From positions 1 to 64,000 of the forward strand of contig JAZRPB010000024.1 in assembly GCA_045649025.1 (NCBI GenBank): a stretch of 64,000 nt of DNA, given 5' to 3'. The notes beneath the pieces were generated by a model, which was not told the DNA's origin, did no database searches, and worked only from the letters and a program-made list of their open reading frames with translations. The DNA is from Ornithomonoglobus_A sp045649025 (GTDB lineage: Bacteria > Bacillota > Clostridia > UBA1381). A program made the translations under genes and the position numbers. Shown here one piece after another: positions 7,059 through 15,555 of the stretch; within the stretch, counting starts at the first letter, position 1; each line of letters starts with the position of its first letter.

Positions 7059-8029
7059 CTGTCGTCCTCCTTGTTTTCGGGTATGCAAGGCGACATTGCC
7101 GCAATGGCAACCTCTATCTGTGTTTCGTCGGGCTCTCTTGTGGTAAGCTTTTGCAACCATATACCAGGCTTTGAAAGAAATGTTACGCAAGCGTTTTTGC
7201 TTCTTCCTGCCCATTTAATAATCTCATAAGAAATTCCTGCAATGATGGGCAGACATAAAATTCTTGTACCTAATCTTAAAAGAATTGCTACAACCCTTGA
7301 AAACTCATCAAATCTTGGTAAGAAAGCATAAACTATAACACTTATAATCATAACAAACACTAAAAAGCTTGTTCCGCATCTTGGATGGAAACGTTGGTGC
7401 TTCTTGATGTTTTCAACAGTAAGCTCTTCGCCTGCCTCGTAGCAGGCAATTGTTTTGTGCTCTGCACCGTGATATTCAAACACACGCTTTATTTCCTTCA
7501 TTTGCGAAACCAAAATCATATATCCTAAAAATATTGCCATTCTTATTATACCCTCAAACACGCTTGTGAAGGTTTGCGTGCCTGTTATAAATTGAAGTTG
7601 TGGAATAGCCTCTATAAGTCCTGTTAAAAAGGCGGGCAAAAGCATAAATAAGCCTACCGACATAACAATAGAAAGAGCAACCGCCACATAAATAACAACG
7701 TCCTTTATTTTATCGCCAAGCTTTTCTTCAAGCCATTTATCAAATTTGCTCTCACTTTCTTCTTCATCCTCGAGGTCAACAAATTCAGCACTGTATGTAA
7801 GAGCCTTCATTCCTATAACAAGCGAGTCCGCAAAATTCACACAACCTCTTATAATGGGGAGCTTAAAGAACTTTGCTCTTGTTTTAACTCCGTTATCGTC
7901 AACCTTAACAATAATTTCCTTGTCGGGCTTTCTTACTGCCACGGCGGTTTTGTAGGGACCTCTCATCATAACACCCTCCATAACTGCCTGACCGCCTATT
8001 GATGTTATATGTTGTTCGTTTTTATTCAT
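7052..8029 (-). CDS. yqhQ: DUF1385 (YqhQ-like) membrane protein
   Basis: The product is 325 aa. The N-terminus has the family signature ITSIGGQAVMEGVMMRGP. It is followed by a soluble stretch and about four to five membrane segments (for example VVIYVAVALSIVMSVGLFML and MAIFLGYMILVS). The HGAEHKTI motif and HPRCGTSF motif are strongly conserved in this family. The biochemical role is unknown; family members sit in the membrane and usually precede prmC. ATG 8027-8029 follows AAGGAATTGG; a tandem GGAATTGGAAA makes two candidate sites. The longer frame lacks a ribosome binding site. Confidence 0.88.
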   Translation of the reverse strand: MNKNEQHITSIGGQAVMEGVMMRGPYKTAVAVRKPDKEIIVKVDDNGVKTRAKFFKLPIIRGCVNFADSLVIGMKALTYSAEFVDLEDEEESESKFDKWLEEKLGDKIKDVVIYVAVALSIVMSVGLFMLLPAFLTGLIEAIPQLQFITGTQTFTSVFEGIIRMAIFLGYMILVSQMKEIKRVFEYHGAEHKTIACYEAGEELTVENIKKHQRFHPRCGTSFLVFVMIISVIVYAFLPRFDEFSRVVAILLRLGTRILCLPIIAGISYEIIKWAGRSKNACVTFLSKPGIWLQKLTTREPDETQIEVAIAAMSPCIPENKEDDRW

Positions 8030-8055
8030 TTCCAATTCCTTTCCAATTCCTTTCC

Positions 8056-8649
8056 TTAACAACAACACGGATACACTCTGCACCACGGATTACAGCTGCA
8101 AAGCAGTAAACAGGGGAGAGTTGTGCACAAATTGCCAAAAGAGCCGTTTGTGAATGTTCTTGTATATGTTGTGTTTCTGTTTTTAATGTTATCTAATGTT
8201 GTTCGATATTCAATGTTATTAGGCTCCATCTCAACCGCACGGTTAATATATTCAATTGCCTTATCGTACCAACCCTTACGCATATAAAGTACACCATATA
8301 AATAATACCACTGTGCTTCCTTTGGTAACTGTGCAAGCATTTGCTCTGCCAACGACAACTGACCGAGCTTTATGAGAATACGCACAGCATCAAAGCTTGG
8401 TGTATTTGTGTTGTATGTGTACGAGCTATATGGATTTGTGTTGCCGTATGGATTTTGATTTGTTTGATTTTTGCCTGTGAGCATATCATAAGCCATATTT
8501 ATTTCTTTCATTTTCTCACTCGCCATATCTGCCATTGGGCTGTTGATATATCGGTCGGGGTGATATTTTTTTGCAAGCTTTTTATATGCCTTCTTTATGG
8601 TTTCCTCGTCTGCACCCTGCGGTACTCCAAGCACCTCGTATGGATTCAT
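8056..8649 (-). CDS. J-domain protein with TPR segment and cysteine-rich tail
   Basis: The product is 197 aa. Residues 1-60 form a J domain (MNPYEVLGVPQGADEETIKK, HPD motif in KKYHPDRYI), so it should stimulate a DnaK ATPase. A Gln/Asn/Tyr-rich linker (60-85) and a TPR-like helical pair (85-155; YYLYGVLYMRKGWYDKAIEY) follow. The last about 25 residues are hydrophobic and cysteine-rich (CTTLPCLLLCSCNPWCRVY plus PCCC), possibly a metal or lipid-modified anchor. It lacks the zinc-finger and C-terminal domains of true DnaJ. It overlaps the upstream DUF5685 gene by ATGA (8646-8649), implying translational coupling and a shared role. Confidence 0.85.
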   Translation of the reverse strand: MNPYEVLGVPQGADEETIKKAYKKLAKKYHPDRYINSPMADMASEKMKEINMAYDMLTGKNQTNQNPYGNTNPYSSYTYNTNTPSFDAVRILIKLGQLSLAEQMLAQLPKEAQWYYLYGVLYMRKGWYDKAIEYINRAVEMEPNNIEYRTTLDNIKNRNTTYTRTFTNGSFGNLCTTLPCLLLCSCNPWCRVYPCCC

Positions 8650-9506
8650 ATATTCCTCCTGTATTTGCCAAGAACCTGTGATTGCTTAAACGGTAGTGAT
8701 ATATATATCATTTTATTCAAAAGCTCACTGTTTCTGTATAGCTTCATTAAATCAAATGCCTCTGCGGCATTTTCGAGTGTAAAGGTAAGAGATTGCTCTG
8801 TCTTTTCGCAAAGCGATACGCAATACTCCTTTATATTTTCTATATTATCGCATAATAGGGGATTATAGCTTTTAGATTTAAAATCGCTCTCTAAATCGTT
8901 TATTGCATCTAATGTATATATCCATCTTCCTATATTATAACCAAACCATTCAAGCTGACGAATGGTATTTTTGTCTGTAATAAAATCGGGTGTAAAAAGC
9001 TTTTGTAAAATTAACGCAAATTTGTCGGCAGCTATATCTATATCATATATTTTGTTTTTTTCAATTTCACGCAGCTCCTTTAACCTGTCACTTATACAGG
9101 AAGAAACCTCCGAATATTTTTTTATTGCTTTTTTGTATGCACTGCGATACAGCATCATTCCCCCAATTGCCTTAATGCTTTTATCGTCGTGTACGTCATC
9201 CTTGCATTTTTCATATGCAAGGATTGTTGCCATCATTGCAGTGTATTCCAGAATATAATTTGATTTTACCACTCGCTTCTTTTTAATGGGGTGTATAATA
9301 CAATGTTGTGACAAAACCTCGTTATTTTCCCCAATAACAGAGGAAAGTACAATAGAAAGAAACGTGAGGTCATAGCTTAAGCCAAGGCGTGAAGAGTGTG
9401 AACAATACTTGCCCATAGACTTACAAAGTCCGCAGTAATACGAACAAAAAGTATTAAAATCCTCCTCGCCCAGATGCTCCTTTGTGGGCACAATATAACC
9501 AAACAT
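8646..9506 (-). CDS. DUF5685 family protein
   Basis: The product is 286 aa. It begins MFGYIVPTKEHLGEEDFNTF followed by CSYYCGLCKSMG, with a conserved C-x3-C-x2-C cluster typical of DUF5685. A largely helical body follows, including RLGLSYDLTFLSIVLS. The function of the family is unknown. Its cysteines and the adjacent J-domain partner suggest a metal- or iron-sulfur-related or quality-control role, but that is inference. Own promoter at 9537-9565. First gene of the DUF5685-J-domain-yqhQ-prmC minus-strand run. Confidence 0.8.
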   Translation of the reverse strand: MFGYIVPTKEHLGEEDFNTFCSYYCGLCKSMGKYCSHSSRLGLSYDLTFLSIVLSSVIGENNEVLSQHCIIHPIKKKRVVKSNYILEYTAMMATILAYEKCKDDVHDDKSIKAIGGMMLYRSAYKKAIKKYSEVSSCISDRLKELREIEKNKIYDIDIAADKFALILQKLFTPDFITDKNTIRQLEWFGYNIGRWIYTLDAINDLESDFKSKSYNPLLCDNIENIKEYCVSLCEKTEQSLTFTLENAAEAFDLMKLYRNSELLNKMIYISLPFKQSQVLGKYRRNI

Positions 9507-9536
9507 ACAAAATCCTCGTTATTATATAATACCATT

Positions 9537-9565
9537 AGTATATACCTATTTTAACAAAAATGCAA
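9537..9565 (-). promoter_or_regulatory. Promoter of the DUF5685 operon
   Basis: Minus-strand TTGCAT (9560-9565), 17-bp spacer, TATACT (9537-9542). Confidence 0.65.
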
Positions 9566-9641
9566 TAGAATAAGGTGAATTTTATAAAAATTAACTTTTT
9601 GGTAACAATATAATGTAAATTAAGGAAAGGAAGAACAAAAT

Positions 9642-10088
9642 ATGAGTGAAAAAATGAATAAAAAACAATATGCCGAATTGGTTAAAAGGGAAACACCAAA
9701 TTCAAAGCTTGGGCTGGATTGTTTGAAAGCATTTCTTGTGGGCGGTATAATATGCACAATCGGTGAAGCACTTATGACACTGTATACCGATGTTTTAGGG
9801 TTTAGTGAAAAATCTGCCTCAATTCTTGAGTGTACAACACTTATAGCAGCAGCCTCACTTCTTACGGCTCTTGATATATATCCTAAAATAGCCAAATTCG
9901 GCGGTGCGGGAACACTTGTGCCAATAACGGGCTTTTCCAATGCAGTAACGTCGCCTGCACTTGAGGCTAAAACAGAAGGGTATGTGCTTGGAGTAGGTGC
10001 AAAGATATTCACAATAGCAGGGCCTGTTATTCTGTTCGGTACAGTTGCATCCGTTGTTGCAGGGGCATTTATTTACTTTTCTATGTAG
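9642..10088 (+). CDS. spoVAC: Stage V sporulation protein AC
   Basis: The product is 148 aa with four hydrophobic segments (LKAFLVGGIICTIGEALMTL; LIAAASLLTALDIY; the glycine-rich GGAGTLVPITGFSNAVTSPA; GPVILFGTVASVVAGAFIYF). This matches SpoVAC, the inner-membrane channel subunit that moves dipicolinic acid into and out of the spore. Sites GGAAAGGAAG precede ATG 9642. It is alone: no spoVAD or spoVAEb follows, and the next gene has its own promoter. No clear sigma-G promoter was recognised. It shows the organism descends from, or is, a spore former. Confidence 0.9.
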   Translation: MSEKMNKKQYAELVKRETPNSKLGLDCLKAFLVGGIICTIGEALMTLYTDVLGFSEKSASILECTTLIAAASLLTALDIYPKIAKFGGAGTLVPITGFSNAVTSPALEAKTEGYVLGVGAKIFTIAGPVILFGTVASVVAGAFIYFSM

Positions 10089-10190
10089 TTTTTTAAGGTA
10101 TTTTAACCAATGGTTGAAGGTTTTATTTTGATTGCACAAAAAAGAATGTAATTTGTGAGTAAAAATTGTAATAAAAAAATATTAAAACTA

Positions 10191-10219
10191 TTGACAAATG
10201 TGGGAAAAACGTATATAAT
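10191..10219 (+). promoter_or_regulatory. Promoter of the L7Ae-rpsL-rpsG-fusA operon
   Basis: TTGACA (10191-10196), 17-bp spacer, TATAAT (10214-10219). Confidence 0.92.
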
Positions 10220-10265
10220 GTATGATGTGTGTTTTATGTAAAAATATAAGGAGAGAGATGTACCA

Positions 10266-10508
10266 ATGCTTTTTGAAACAAAAAAAGACAAGCTGATTGT
10301 GGGATATAAACAGTCTGCTAAAGCAATATCATCAGGCATTGCAAAAGAGGTATATCTTGCAAAAAATTGCGACCCTATGCTTACCGATAAGCTTGAGAAA
10401 TTGGCGGCGGATATGGGTGCGGATGTTTTTTATATCGACACAATGAAGGAACTCGGCACAATGTGCGGCATTGATGTTGGTGCAAGCTGTGCTGTGGTAA
10501 CAAAATAG
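10266..10508 (+). CDS. rplGB: L7Ae family K-turn-binding ribosomal protein (YbxF/RplGB)
   Basis: The 80-aa protein has the small L7Ae fold signature: KDKLIVGYKQSAKAISSGIA, EVYLAKNCDP, and the closing GTMCGIDVGASCAVV. Bacterial members bind K-turn RNA and sit directly before rpsL in Firmicutes, as here (59 bp). Normally rpoC precedes it. Here a strong new promoter precedes it instead, so this gene heads its own operon. Confidence 0.92.
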   Translation: MLFETKKDKLIVGYKQSAKAISSGIAKEVYLAKNCDPMLTDKLEKLAADMGADVFYIDTMKELGTMCGIDVGASCAVVTK

Positions 10509-10567
10509 GTTATTTCACCCTTGCGGTGTTATAATATATAAAATAATTAAGAAAGGAGTAATTCGAT

Positions 10568-10987
10568 ATGCCTACATTTAACCAATTGGTTAGAACAGGA
10601 AGAAAGACTACCAAGAAAAAGTCAACAGCTCCTGCTCTTCAAAAGAGTCTTAACTCTCTAAAGAAGAAGACAACAGACAAGAGCTCTCCGCAAAAGAGAG
10701 GCGTTTGTACAGCTGTTAGAACTGCAACACCTAAGAAGCCTAATTCAGCTCTTAGAAAGATCGCCAGAGTAAGATTAACAAATGGTATTGAAGTAACAGC
10801 TTATATCCCAGGTATAGGCCACAACCTTCAAGAACATAGCGTTGTTCTTATCAGAGGCGGAAGAGTTCGTGATCTTCCAGGTACAAGATACCATATCATA
10901 AGAGGTACACTTGATTCACAAGGCGTTAACAACCGTCTGCAATCAAGATCTAAGTATGGTGCAAAGAAGCCTAAGGAAAAGAAATAA
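10568..10987 (+). CDS. rpsL: 30S ribosomal protein S12
   Basis: The product is 139 aa. It begins MPTFNQLVRTGRKTTKKKST, then KRGVCTAVRTATPKKPNSAL, and the decoding-centre loop YIPGIGHNLQEHSVVLIRGG followed by RVRDLPG. Lys in TPKKPN and in related loops is wild type for streptomycin sensitivity. S12 monitors codon-anticodon pairing. AAGGAG site at 10552-10557. Confidence 0.97.
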   Translation: MPTFNQLVRTGRKTTKKKSTAPALQKSLNSLKKKTTDKSSPQKRGVCTAVRTATPKKPNSALRKIARVRLTNGIEVTAYIPGIGHNLQEHSVVLIRGGRVRDLPGTRYHIIRGTLDSQGVNNRLQSRSKYGAKKPKEKK

Positions 10988-11169
10988 TTGCCGCGTATGA
11001 TGTTTAGCGGCAAGTATCACAAGTGCATATCGGGTTATTTTATATAAATAACGCATACATTTGATACTGCGCTGACGGAATTTTGAAATAATAAGTTCAG
11101 AGTACCTGTGATATTCATGCAATTTGCGGATGGTGCTTATCCGCACAAAATATGAAGGAGGGAAGTAAA
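10988..11169 (+). promoter_or_regulatory. Structured rpsL-rpsG intercistronic region, possible S7 regulatory site
   Basis: This 182-nt gap is too long for a simple spacer and folds into successive hairpins: TTGCCGC/GCGGCAA (10987-11012), GTTATTT/AAATAAC (11034-11052), GTATCA/TGATAC around that, CTGA/TCAG (11073-11100) and GCGGAT/ATCCGC (11127-11145) just before the rpsG site. In E. coli S7 binds the rpsL-rpsG spacer to regulate translation. A like role here is inferred from location only. Confidence 0.5.
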
Positions 11170-11640
11170 GTGCCAAGAAAAGGTTATATAGCAAAAAGAG
11201 AAGTATTGCCCGATCCGATCTACAACAGCATTGTTGTAACAAAGCTTATAAACAACATTATGCTTGACGGTAAAAAGGGTGTTGCTCAAAAAATAGTTTA
11301 CGATGCATTTGAAATCGTTGCTGAAAAGACAGGCAAGGATGCATTGGAAGCTTTCCAGGAAGCATTAGACAACATTATGCCCGTACTTGAAGTTAAGGCA
11401 AGACGTGTTGGTGGTGCTACTTATCAAGTTCCTATGGAAGTTCGTCCCGACAGACGTCAAACTCTTGGTTTAAGATGGTTAACACGTTATTCAAGAGAAC
11501 GTAACGAAAAGACAATGAAGGAAAGACTTGCAAACGAACTTGTTGATGCCATAAACGGTACAGGCGGTTCAGTTAAGAAACGTGAAGATACCCACAAGAT
11601 GGCTGAAGCTAATAAGGCATTCGCACATTACAGATGGTAA
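11170..11640 (+). CDS. rpsG: 30S ribosomal protein S7
   Basis: The product is 156 aa from GTG 11170, 7 nt after AGGAGG (11157-11162). It begins MPRKGYIAKREVLPDPIY, the canonical S7 start, and includes the rRNA-binding ARRVGGATYQVPMEVRPDRR and the end AHYRW. The ATG at 11152 lies upstream of the ribosome binding site and is rejected. S7 nucleates assembly of the 30S head. Confidence 0.97.
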   Translation: MPRKGYIAKREVLPDPIYNSIVVTKLINNIMLDGKKGVAQKIVYDAFEIVAEKTGKDALEAFQEALDNIMPVLEVKARRVGGATYQVPMEVRPDRRQTLGLRWLTRYSRERNEKTMKERLANELVDAINGTGGSVKKREDTHKMAEANKAFAHYRW

Positions 11641-11829
11641 AATTTCATTGTATATCACGCGTCTGAACGTCGAAATGTCGCTTGCCGTACAAATTGTACT
11701 GCCTGCGCACCATTTCGCCACTCATACACGCAATCTACAAGAAATTTGGCAAACAAAGCGAATACAAAAATTACAATGTAATTAATCTAAAAATTTATAA
11801 AATACCTTTATTCGAAAGGAGGAAATAGT
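11641..11829 (+). promoter_or_regulatory. Structured rpsG-fusA spacer of unknown role
   Basis: This 189-nt spacer contains nested complementarities: an outer pairing of CATTGTA (11646-11652) with TACAATGTA near 11773, CGAAATG (11671) with CATTTCG (11711), and a near-perfect central palindrome around GTACAAATTGTAC (11687). No T-run follows, so it is not an intrinsic terminator. No reading frame with a ribosome binding site was found. It may be an RNA regulatory or processing element. Confidence 0.4.
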
Positions 11830-13908
11830 ATGGGTAGAGAATTTACACTTGACAATACAAGAAATATCGGTATCATGGCTCACATCGACGCCGGTAAGAC
11901 TACTACTACTGAAAGAATTCTTTTCTACACAGGTCGTGTTCACAAGCTTGGTGACACACACGAAGGTGCTGCAACAATGGACTGGATGGCTCAAGAGCAG
12001 GAACGTGGTATCACTATCACATCTGCTGCCACAACTTGTCAATGGAAGGGTAAGAGAATCAATATCATTGATACTCCTGGACACGTTGACTTTACAGTTG
12101 AAGTACAACGTTCATTAAGAGTACTCGACGGTTCTGTTACGGTTATGTGTGCTAAAGGCGGTGTTGAACCACAGTCAGAAACAGTTTGGAGACAAGCTAA
12201 TGACTATGGTGTACCCCGTATGATTTATGTAAACAAGATGGACATTATGGGTGCTGACTTCTTCAAGGTTGTTGGCATGGTTCATGAGAGACTTCAGGCT
12301 AATGGTGTTCCAATTCAGTTGCCGATTGGTGCTGAAGAAAGCTTCGTAGGTATTATCGACCTTGTTAATATGGAGGCAGAAATCTACGACGATGATATGG
12401 GACAACAATTCCATAAAGAAGAAATTCCTGCAGATATGATGGATTTGGCTGAAGAATACAGACAAAACCTACTTGAAAAGGTTAGTGAAACAGACGAAGT
12501 TCTGCTTGAAAAGTTCTTAAGTGATGAAGAAATCACAGTAGACGAAATTAAGGCGGCTTTAAGAAGAGCAACAATAAACAACGAGATTGTTCCGATTCTT
12601 TGCGGAACATCATATAGAAACAAGGGTGTTCAAATGCTTCTTGACGCTATCGTTGATTATATGCCTGCTCCAACAGATGTTCCTAACATCAAGGGTGTTG
12701 ACCCTGCAACAGGCGAGGAAGACGAAAGACCTTCAACAGACGATGCTCCGTTTGCAGCTCTTGCATTCAAGATTGCAACAGACCCCTACGTTGGTAAGAT
12801 TTGCTTCTTCAGAGTTTATTCAGGTACTGTTGATGCAGGTACTTATGTTCTTAACGCTTGTAAGGGACATAGAGAAAGAATGGGACGTATCCTTCAAATG
12901 CATGCTAACCACAGAGAAGACATTTCAACATGTTACTCGGGTGATATAGCTGCTGCAGTTGGTTTAAAGAATACAACAACAGGTGAAACACTATGTGATG
13001 AAAAACACCCAATTATTCTTGAATCAATGGATTTCCCTGAACCCGTTATCAGAGTTGCTATTGAGCCAAAAACAAAGGCTGGTCAGGAAAAGATGGGTAT
13101 TGCTCTTGCAAAGCTTGCAGAAGAAGACCCAACATTCAAGACATACACAGACGAAGAAACAGGTCAGACAATTATCGCCGGTATGGGTGAGCTTCACCTT
13201 GAAATCATCGTAGACAGATTGTTGCGTGAATTTAAAGTTGAAGCAAACGTTGGTGAACCTCAAGTTTCTTACAGAGAAGCAATCAGAAAAGAAGTTAATA
13301 TTGAACACAAGTATGCCCGTCAATCAGGTGGTAAGGGTCAATACGGTCACGTATTGCTTAAGCTTGAGCCGCTTGAAGAGGGTAAAGGCTACGAGTTTGT
13401 TAATGCAGTTGTTGGTGGTGCTATTCCGAAGGAATACATTCCTGCGGTTGATGCTGGTATCCAGGGTGCAATGCAAACAGGTGTGCTTGCAGGCTACAAC
13501 GTAGTTGACGTTAAGGCTACATTGTACGATGGTTCATACCACGAAGTCGACTCATCAGAAATGGCATTTAAGATTGCCGCTTCTATGGCGTTTAAGGAAG
13601 GTATGAAGAAGGCAGATCCTGTTATTAAAGAGCCTATTATGCTTGTTAACGTAATTATGCCTGATGAATACATGGGCGACGTTATGGGTGATCTAAACTC
13701 AAGACGTGGTCTTATCCAGAAGATGGAAGCAAGAACAGGTGCTCAACAAATCACAGCTCTTGTTCCGCTATCAGAAATGTTTGGATATGCCACAGAGCTT
13801 CGTTCAAGAACACAAGGTCGTGGTCAGTATTCAATGGAGCCATCACATTACAGTGAAGTTCCAAAGTCAATTCAGGATAAGATCATTAACGACAGAACAA
13901 AAGATTGA
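11830..13908 (+). CDS. fusA: Elongation factor G
   Basis: The product is 692 aa, full length. G domain: IMAHIDAGKTTTTERILFYT (P-loop), ERGITITSAATT (switch I), DTPGHVDF (switch II), NKMD (G4). Domains II to V follow, with the domain IV loop near the end of the SYREAIRKEV region. EF-G drives ribosomal translocation. AAGGAGG site at 11816-11822. Codon use is strongly biased to a few codons, as expected for a highly expressed gene. Confidence 0.98.
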   Translation: MGREFTLDNTRNIGIMAHIDAGKTTTTERILFYTGRVHKLGDTHEGAATMDWMAQEQERGITITSAATTCQWKGKRINIIDTPGHVDFTVEVQRSLRVLDGSVTVMCAKGGVEPQSETVWRQANDYGVPRMIYVNKMDIMGADFFKVVGMVHERLQANGVPIQLPIGAEESFVGIIDLVNMEAEIYDDDMGQQFHKEEIPADMMDLAEEYRQNLLEKVSETDEVLLEKFLSDEEITVDEIKAALRRATINNEIVPILCGTSYRNKGVQMLLDAIVDYMPAPTDVPNIKGVDPATGEEDERPSTDDAPFAALAFKIATDPYVGKICFFRVYSGTVDAGTYVLNACKGHRERMGRILQMHANHREDISTCYSGDIAAAVGLKNTTTGETLCDEKHPIILESMDFPEPVIRVAIEPKTKAGQEKMGIALAKLAEEDPTFKTYTDEETGQTIIAGMGELHLEIIVDRLLREFKVEANVGEPQVSYREAIRKEVNIEHKYARQSGGKGQYGHVLLKLEPLEEGKGYEFVNAVVGGAIPKEYIPAVDAGIQGAMQTGVLAGYNVVDVKATLYDGSYHEVDSSEMAFKIAASMAFKEGMKKADPVIKEPIMLVNVIMPDEYMGDVMGDLNSRRGLIQKMEARTGAQQITALVPLSEMFGYATELRSRTQGRGQYSMEPSHYSEVPKSIQDKIINDRTKD

Positions 13909-13930
13909 TTTTAATTTTTTGATGATATTT

Positions 13931-13958
13931 GCAAAATGGGGATTTTTCCCTGTTTTGC
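13931..13958. terminator. Hairpin between fusA and tuf
   Basis: GCAAAA-(T)-GGG...CCC-(TG)-TTTTGC forms a strong stem 22 bp after the fusA stop. On the plus strand it is followed by A-rich sequence, so it is at best a partial or Rho-aided terminator, or an mRNA 3'-end stabiliser. Confidence 0.45.
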
Positions 13959-13999
13959 AAAACATAAATAAAAAAAATAAAGAAAATTTCATAAAACAC

Positions 14000-14043
14000 T
14001 TGATTTTTTCTAAAAAAAATTGTACAATAGAGTTACTATTGTA
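14000..14043 (+). promoter_or_regulatory. tuf promoter with a dyad over the -10 and start site
   Basis: TTGATT (14000-14005), 17-bp spacer, TACAAT (14023-14028). A perfect inverted repeat TACAATAG-AGTTA-CTATTGTA (14023-14043) spans the -10 and presumed +1, so tuf may have a repressor site or a 5'-terminal RNA hairpin. Confidence 0.75.
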
Positions 14044-14074
14044 AAATGTTTTAAATTAAAGGAGGAAAATTACA

Positions 14075-15277
14075 ATGGCAAAAGCTAAATTCGAAAGAAA
14101 TAAGCCGCACGTTAACATTGGTACAATCGGCCACGTTGACCACGGTAAAACAACACTTACAGCTGCTATCACAAAAGTATTATCTTTAAAGGGACAAGCA
14201 GAATTCTCAGCTTACGATAACATCGATAAGGCTCCAGAGGAAAGAGAAAGAGGTATCACAATTTCAACAGCTCACGTTGAGTATGAAACAGACGCACGTC
14301 ACTATGCTCACGTTGACTGTCCAGGACACGCTGACTACGTTAAGAACATGATCACAGGTGCTGCTCAAATGGACGGTGCTATCCTTGTTGTATCAGCTGC
14401 TGACGGTCCAATGCCTCAAACAAGAGAACACATCCTTCTTTCAAGACAGGTTGGCGTTCCTTACATCGTTGTATTTATGAACAAGGCTGACCAGGTTGAT
14501 GACCCTGAGCTTCTTGAATTAGTTGAAATGGAAATCAGAGAACTACTTTCAGAGTATGAATTCCCTGGAGATGATACACCAATCGTTTCAGGTTCAGGTC
14601 TACAGGTTCTTGAATCAACATCAACAGACGTAAACGCTCCTGAATACAAGTGCATACTTGACCTTATGGCAGAAGTTGATGCATACATCCCAACACCTGA
14701 AAGAAAGGCTGACCTTCCATTCTTAATGCCTATCGAGGACATCTTCTCAATCACAGGCCGTGGTACAGTTGCTACAGGTAGAGTTGAAAGAGGTCAGCTA
14801 AAGGTTAACGATACTGTTGAAATCGTTGGTTTGACAGACGAAAAGAGACAGGTTGTTGTTACAGGTATCGAAATGTTCAGAAAGCTTCTTGACTATGCTG
14901 AAGCTGGTGATAACATTGGTGCACTTTTAAGAGGTGTTCAAAGAACAGAAATCCAAAGAGGACAAGTTCTTTCAGCTCCTGGTTCAATTCACCCACACAC
15001 AAAGTTTGTTGGTGAAGTTTACGTACTAACAAAGGAAGAAGGCGGACGTCATACTCCATTCTTCAACAATTACAGACCTCAGTTCTATTTCAGAACAACA
15101 GACGTTACAGGTGTTATTTCTCTACCAGAGGGTGTAGAAATGTGTATGCCTGGCGATAATGTTAAGATGAACGTTGAACTAAACACACCTATCGCTATCG
15201 AAAAAGGTTTAAGATTCGCTATCCGTGAGGGTGGTAGAACAGTTGGTTCAGGCGTTGTTACAGACATTGCTGAATAA
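14075..15277 (+). CDS. tuf: Elongation factor Tu
   Basis: The product is 400 aa. It begins MAKAKFERNKPHVNIGTIGH, with G1 GHVDHGKTT, G2 RGITIST, G3 DCPGHADY and G4 NKAD, and ends in the normal beta-barrel domains (GGRHTPFFNNYRPQFYFRTT). It delivers aminoacyl-tRNA to the ribosome. It has its own promoter and terminator, so it can be made independently of fusA. Strong codon bias. Confidence 0.98.
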   Translation: MAKAKFERNKPHVNIGTIGHVDHGKTTLTAAITKVLSLKGQAEFSAYDNIDKAPEERERGITISTAHVEYETDARHYAHVDCPGHADYVKNMITGAAQMDGAILVVSAADGPMPQTREHILLSRQVGVPYIVVFMNKADQVDDPELLELVEMEIRELLSEYEFPGDDTPIVSGSGLQVLESTSTDVNAPEYKCILDLMAEVDAYIPTPERKADLPFLMPIEDIFSITGRGTVATGRVERGQLKVNDTVEIVGLTDEKRQVVVTGIEMFRKLLDYAEAGDNIGALLRGVQRTEIQRGQVLSAPGSIHPHTKFVGEVYVLTKEEGGRHTPFFNNYRPQFYFRTTDVTGVISLPEGVEMCMPGDNVKMNVELNTPIAIEKGLRFAIREGGRTVGSGVVTDIAE

Positions 15278-15295
15278 TTGGTATTGATTACTATA

Positions 15296-15331
15296 AAATC
15301 CATCTTGGTTAATCCAAGATGGATTTTTTTT
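15296..15331 (+). terminator. Intrinsic terminator after tuf
   Basis: AAATCCATCTTGG-TTAAT-CCAAGATGGATTT followed by T. The following 195 bp to the next promoter are AT-rich and hold nothing else I can support. Confidence 0.95.
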
Positions 15332-15526
15332 GATTTTTGCTGCTGTTTGCGGTAGCTTTATATTTTTATCATTAAAGTAAATCGCAAAAAAATTAACATC
15401 CGACAAAAATCGCATAGGTAGGGCAATTTGACGGAATTTACGAAATATTAGTTAAAACAGAGGAATTATATTGGTATAATTTTAATAAAATGCAGAAAAA
15501 AAACCGCTTTTTTTGTAAAAAATGTC

Positions 15527-15555
15527 TTGACAACTTGGTTATTTTTGTGTATAAT
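15527..15555 (+). promoter_or_regulatory. Promoter of the carbohydrate ABC importer operon
   Basis: TTGACA (15527-15532), 17-bp spacer, TATAAT (15550-15555). Confidence 0.9.

Noticed and set aside
8341..8868. 175-codon plus-strand frame across the J-domain/DUF5685 junction
   Set aside because: Opposite strand to two well-supported genes and without a ribosome binding site.
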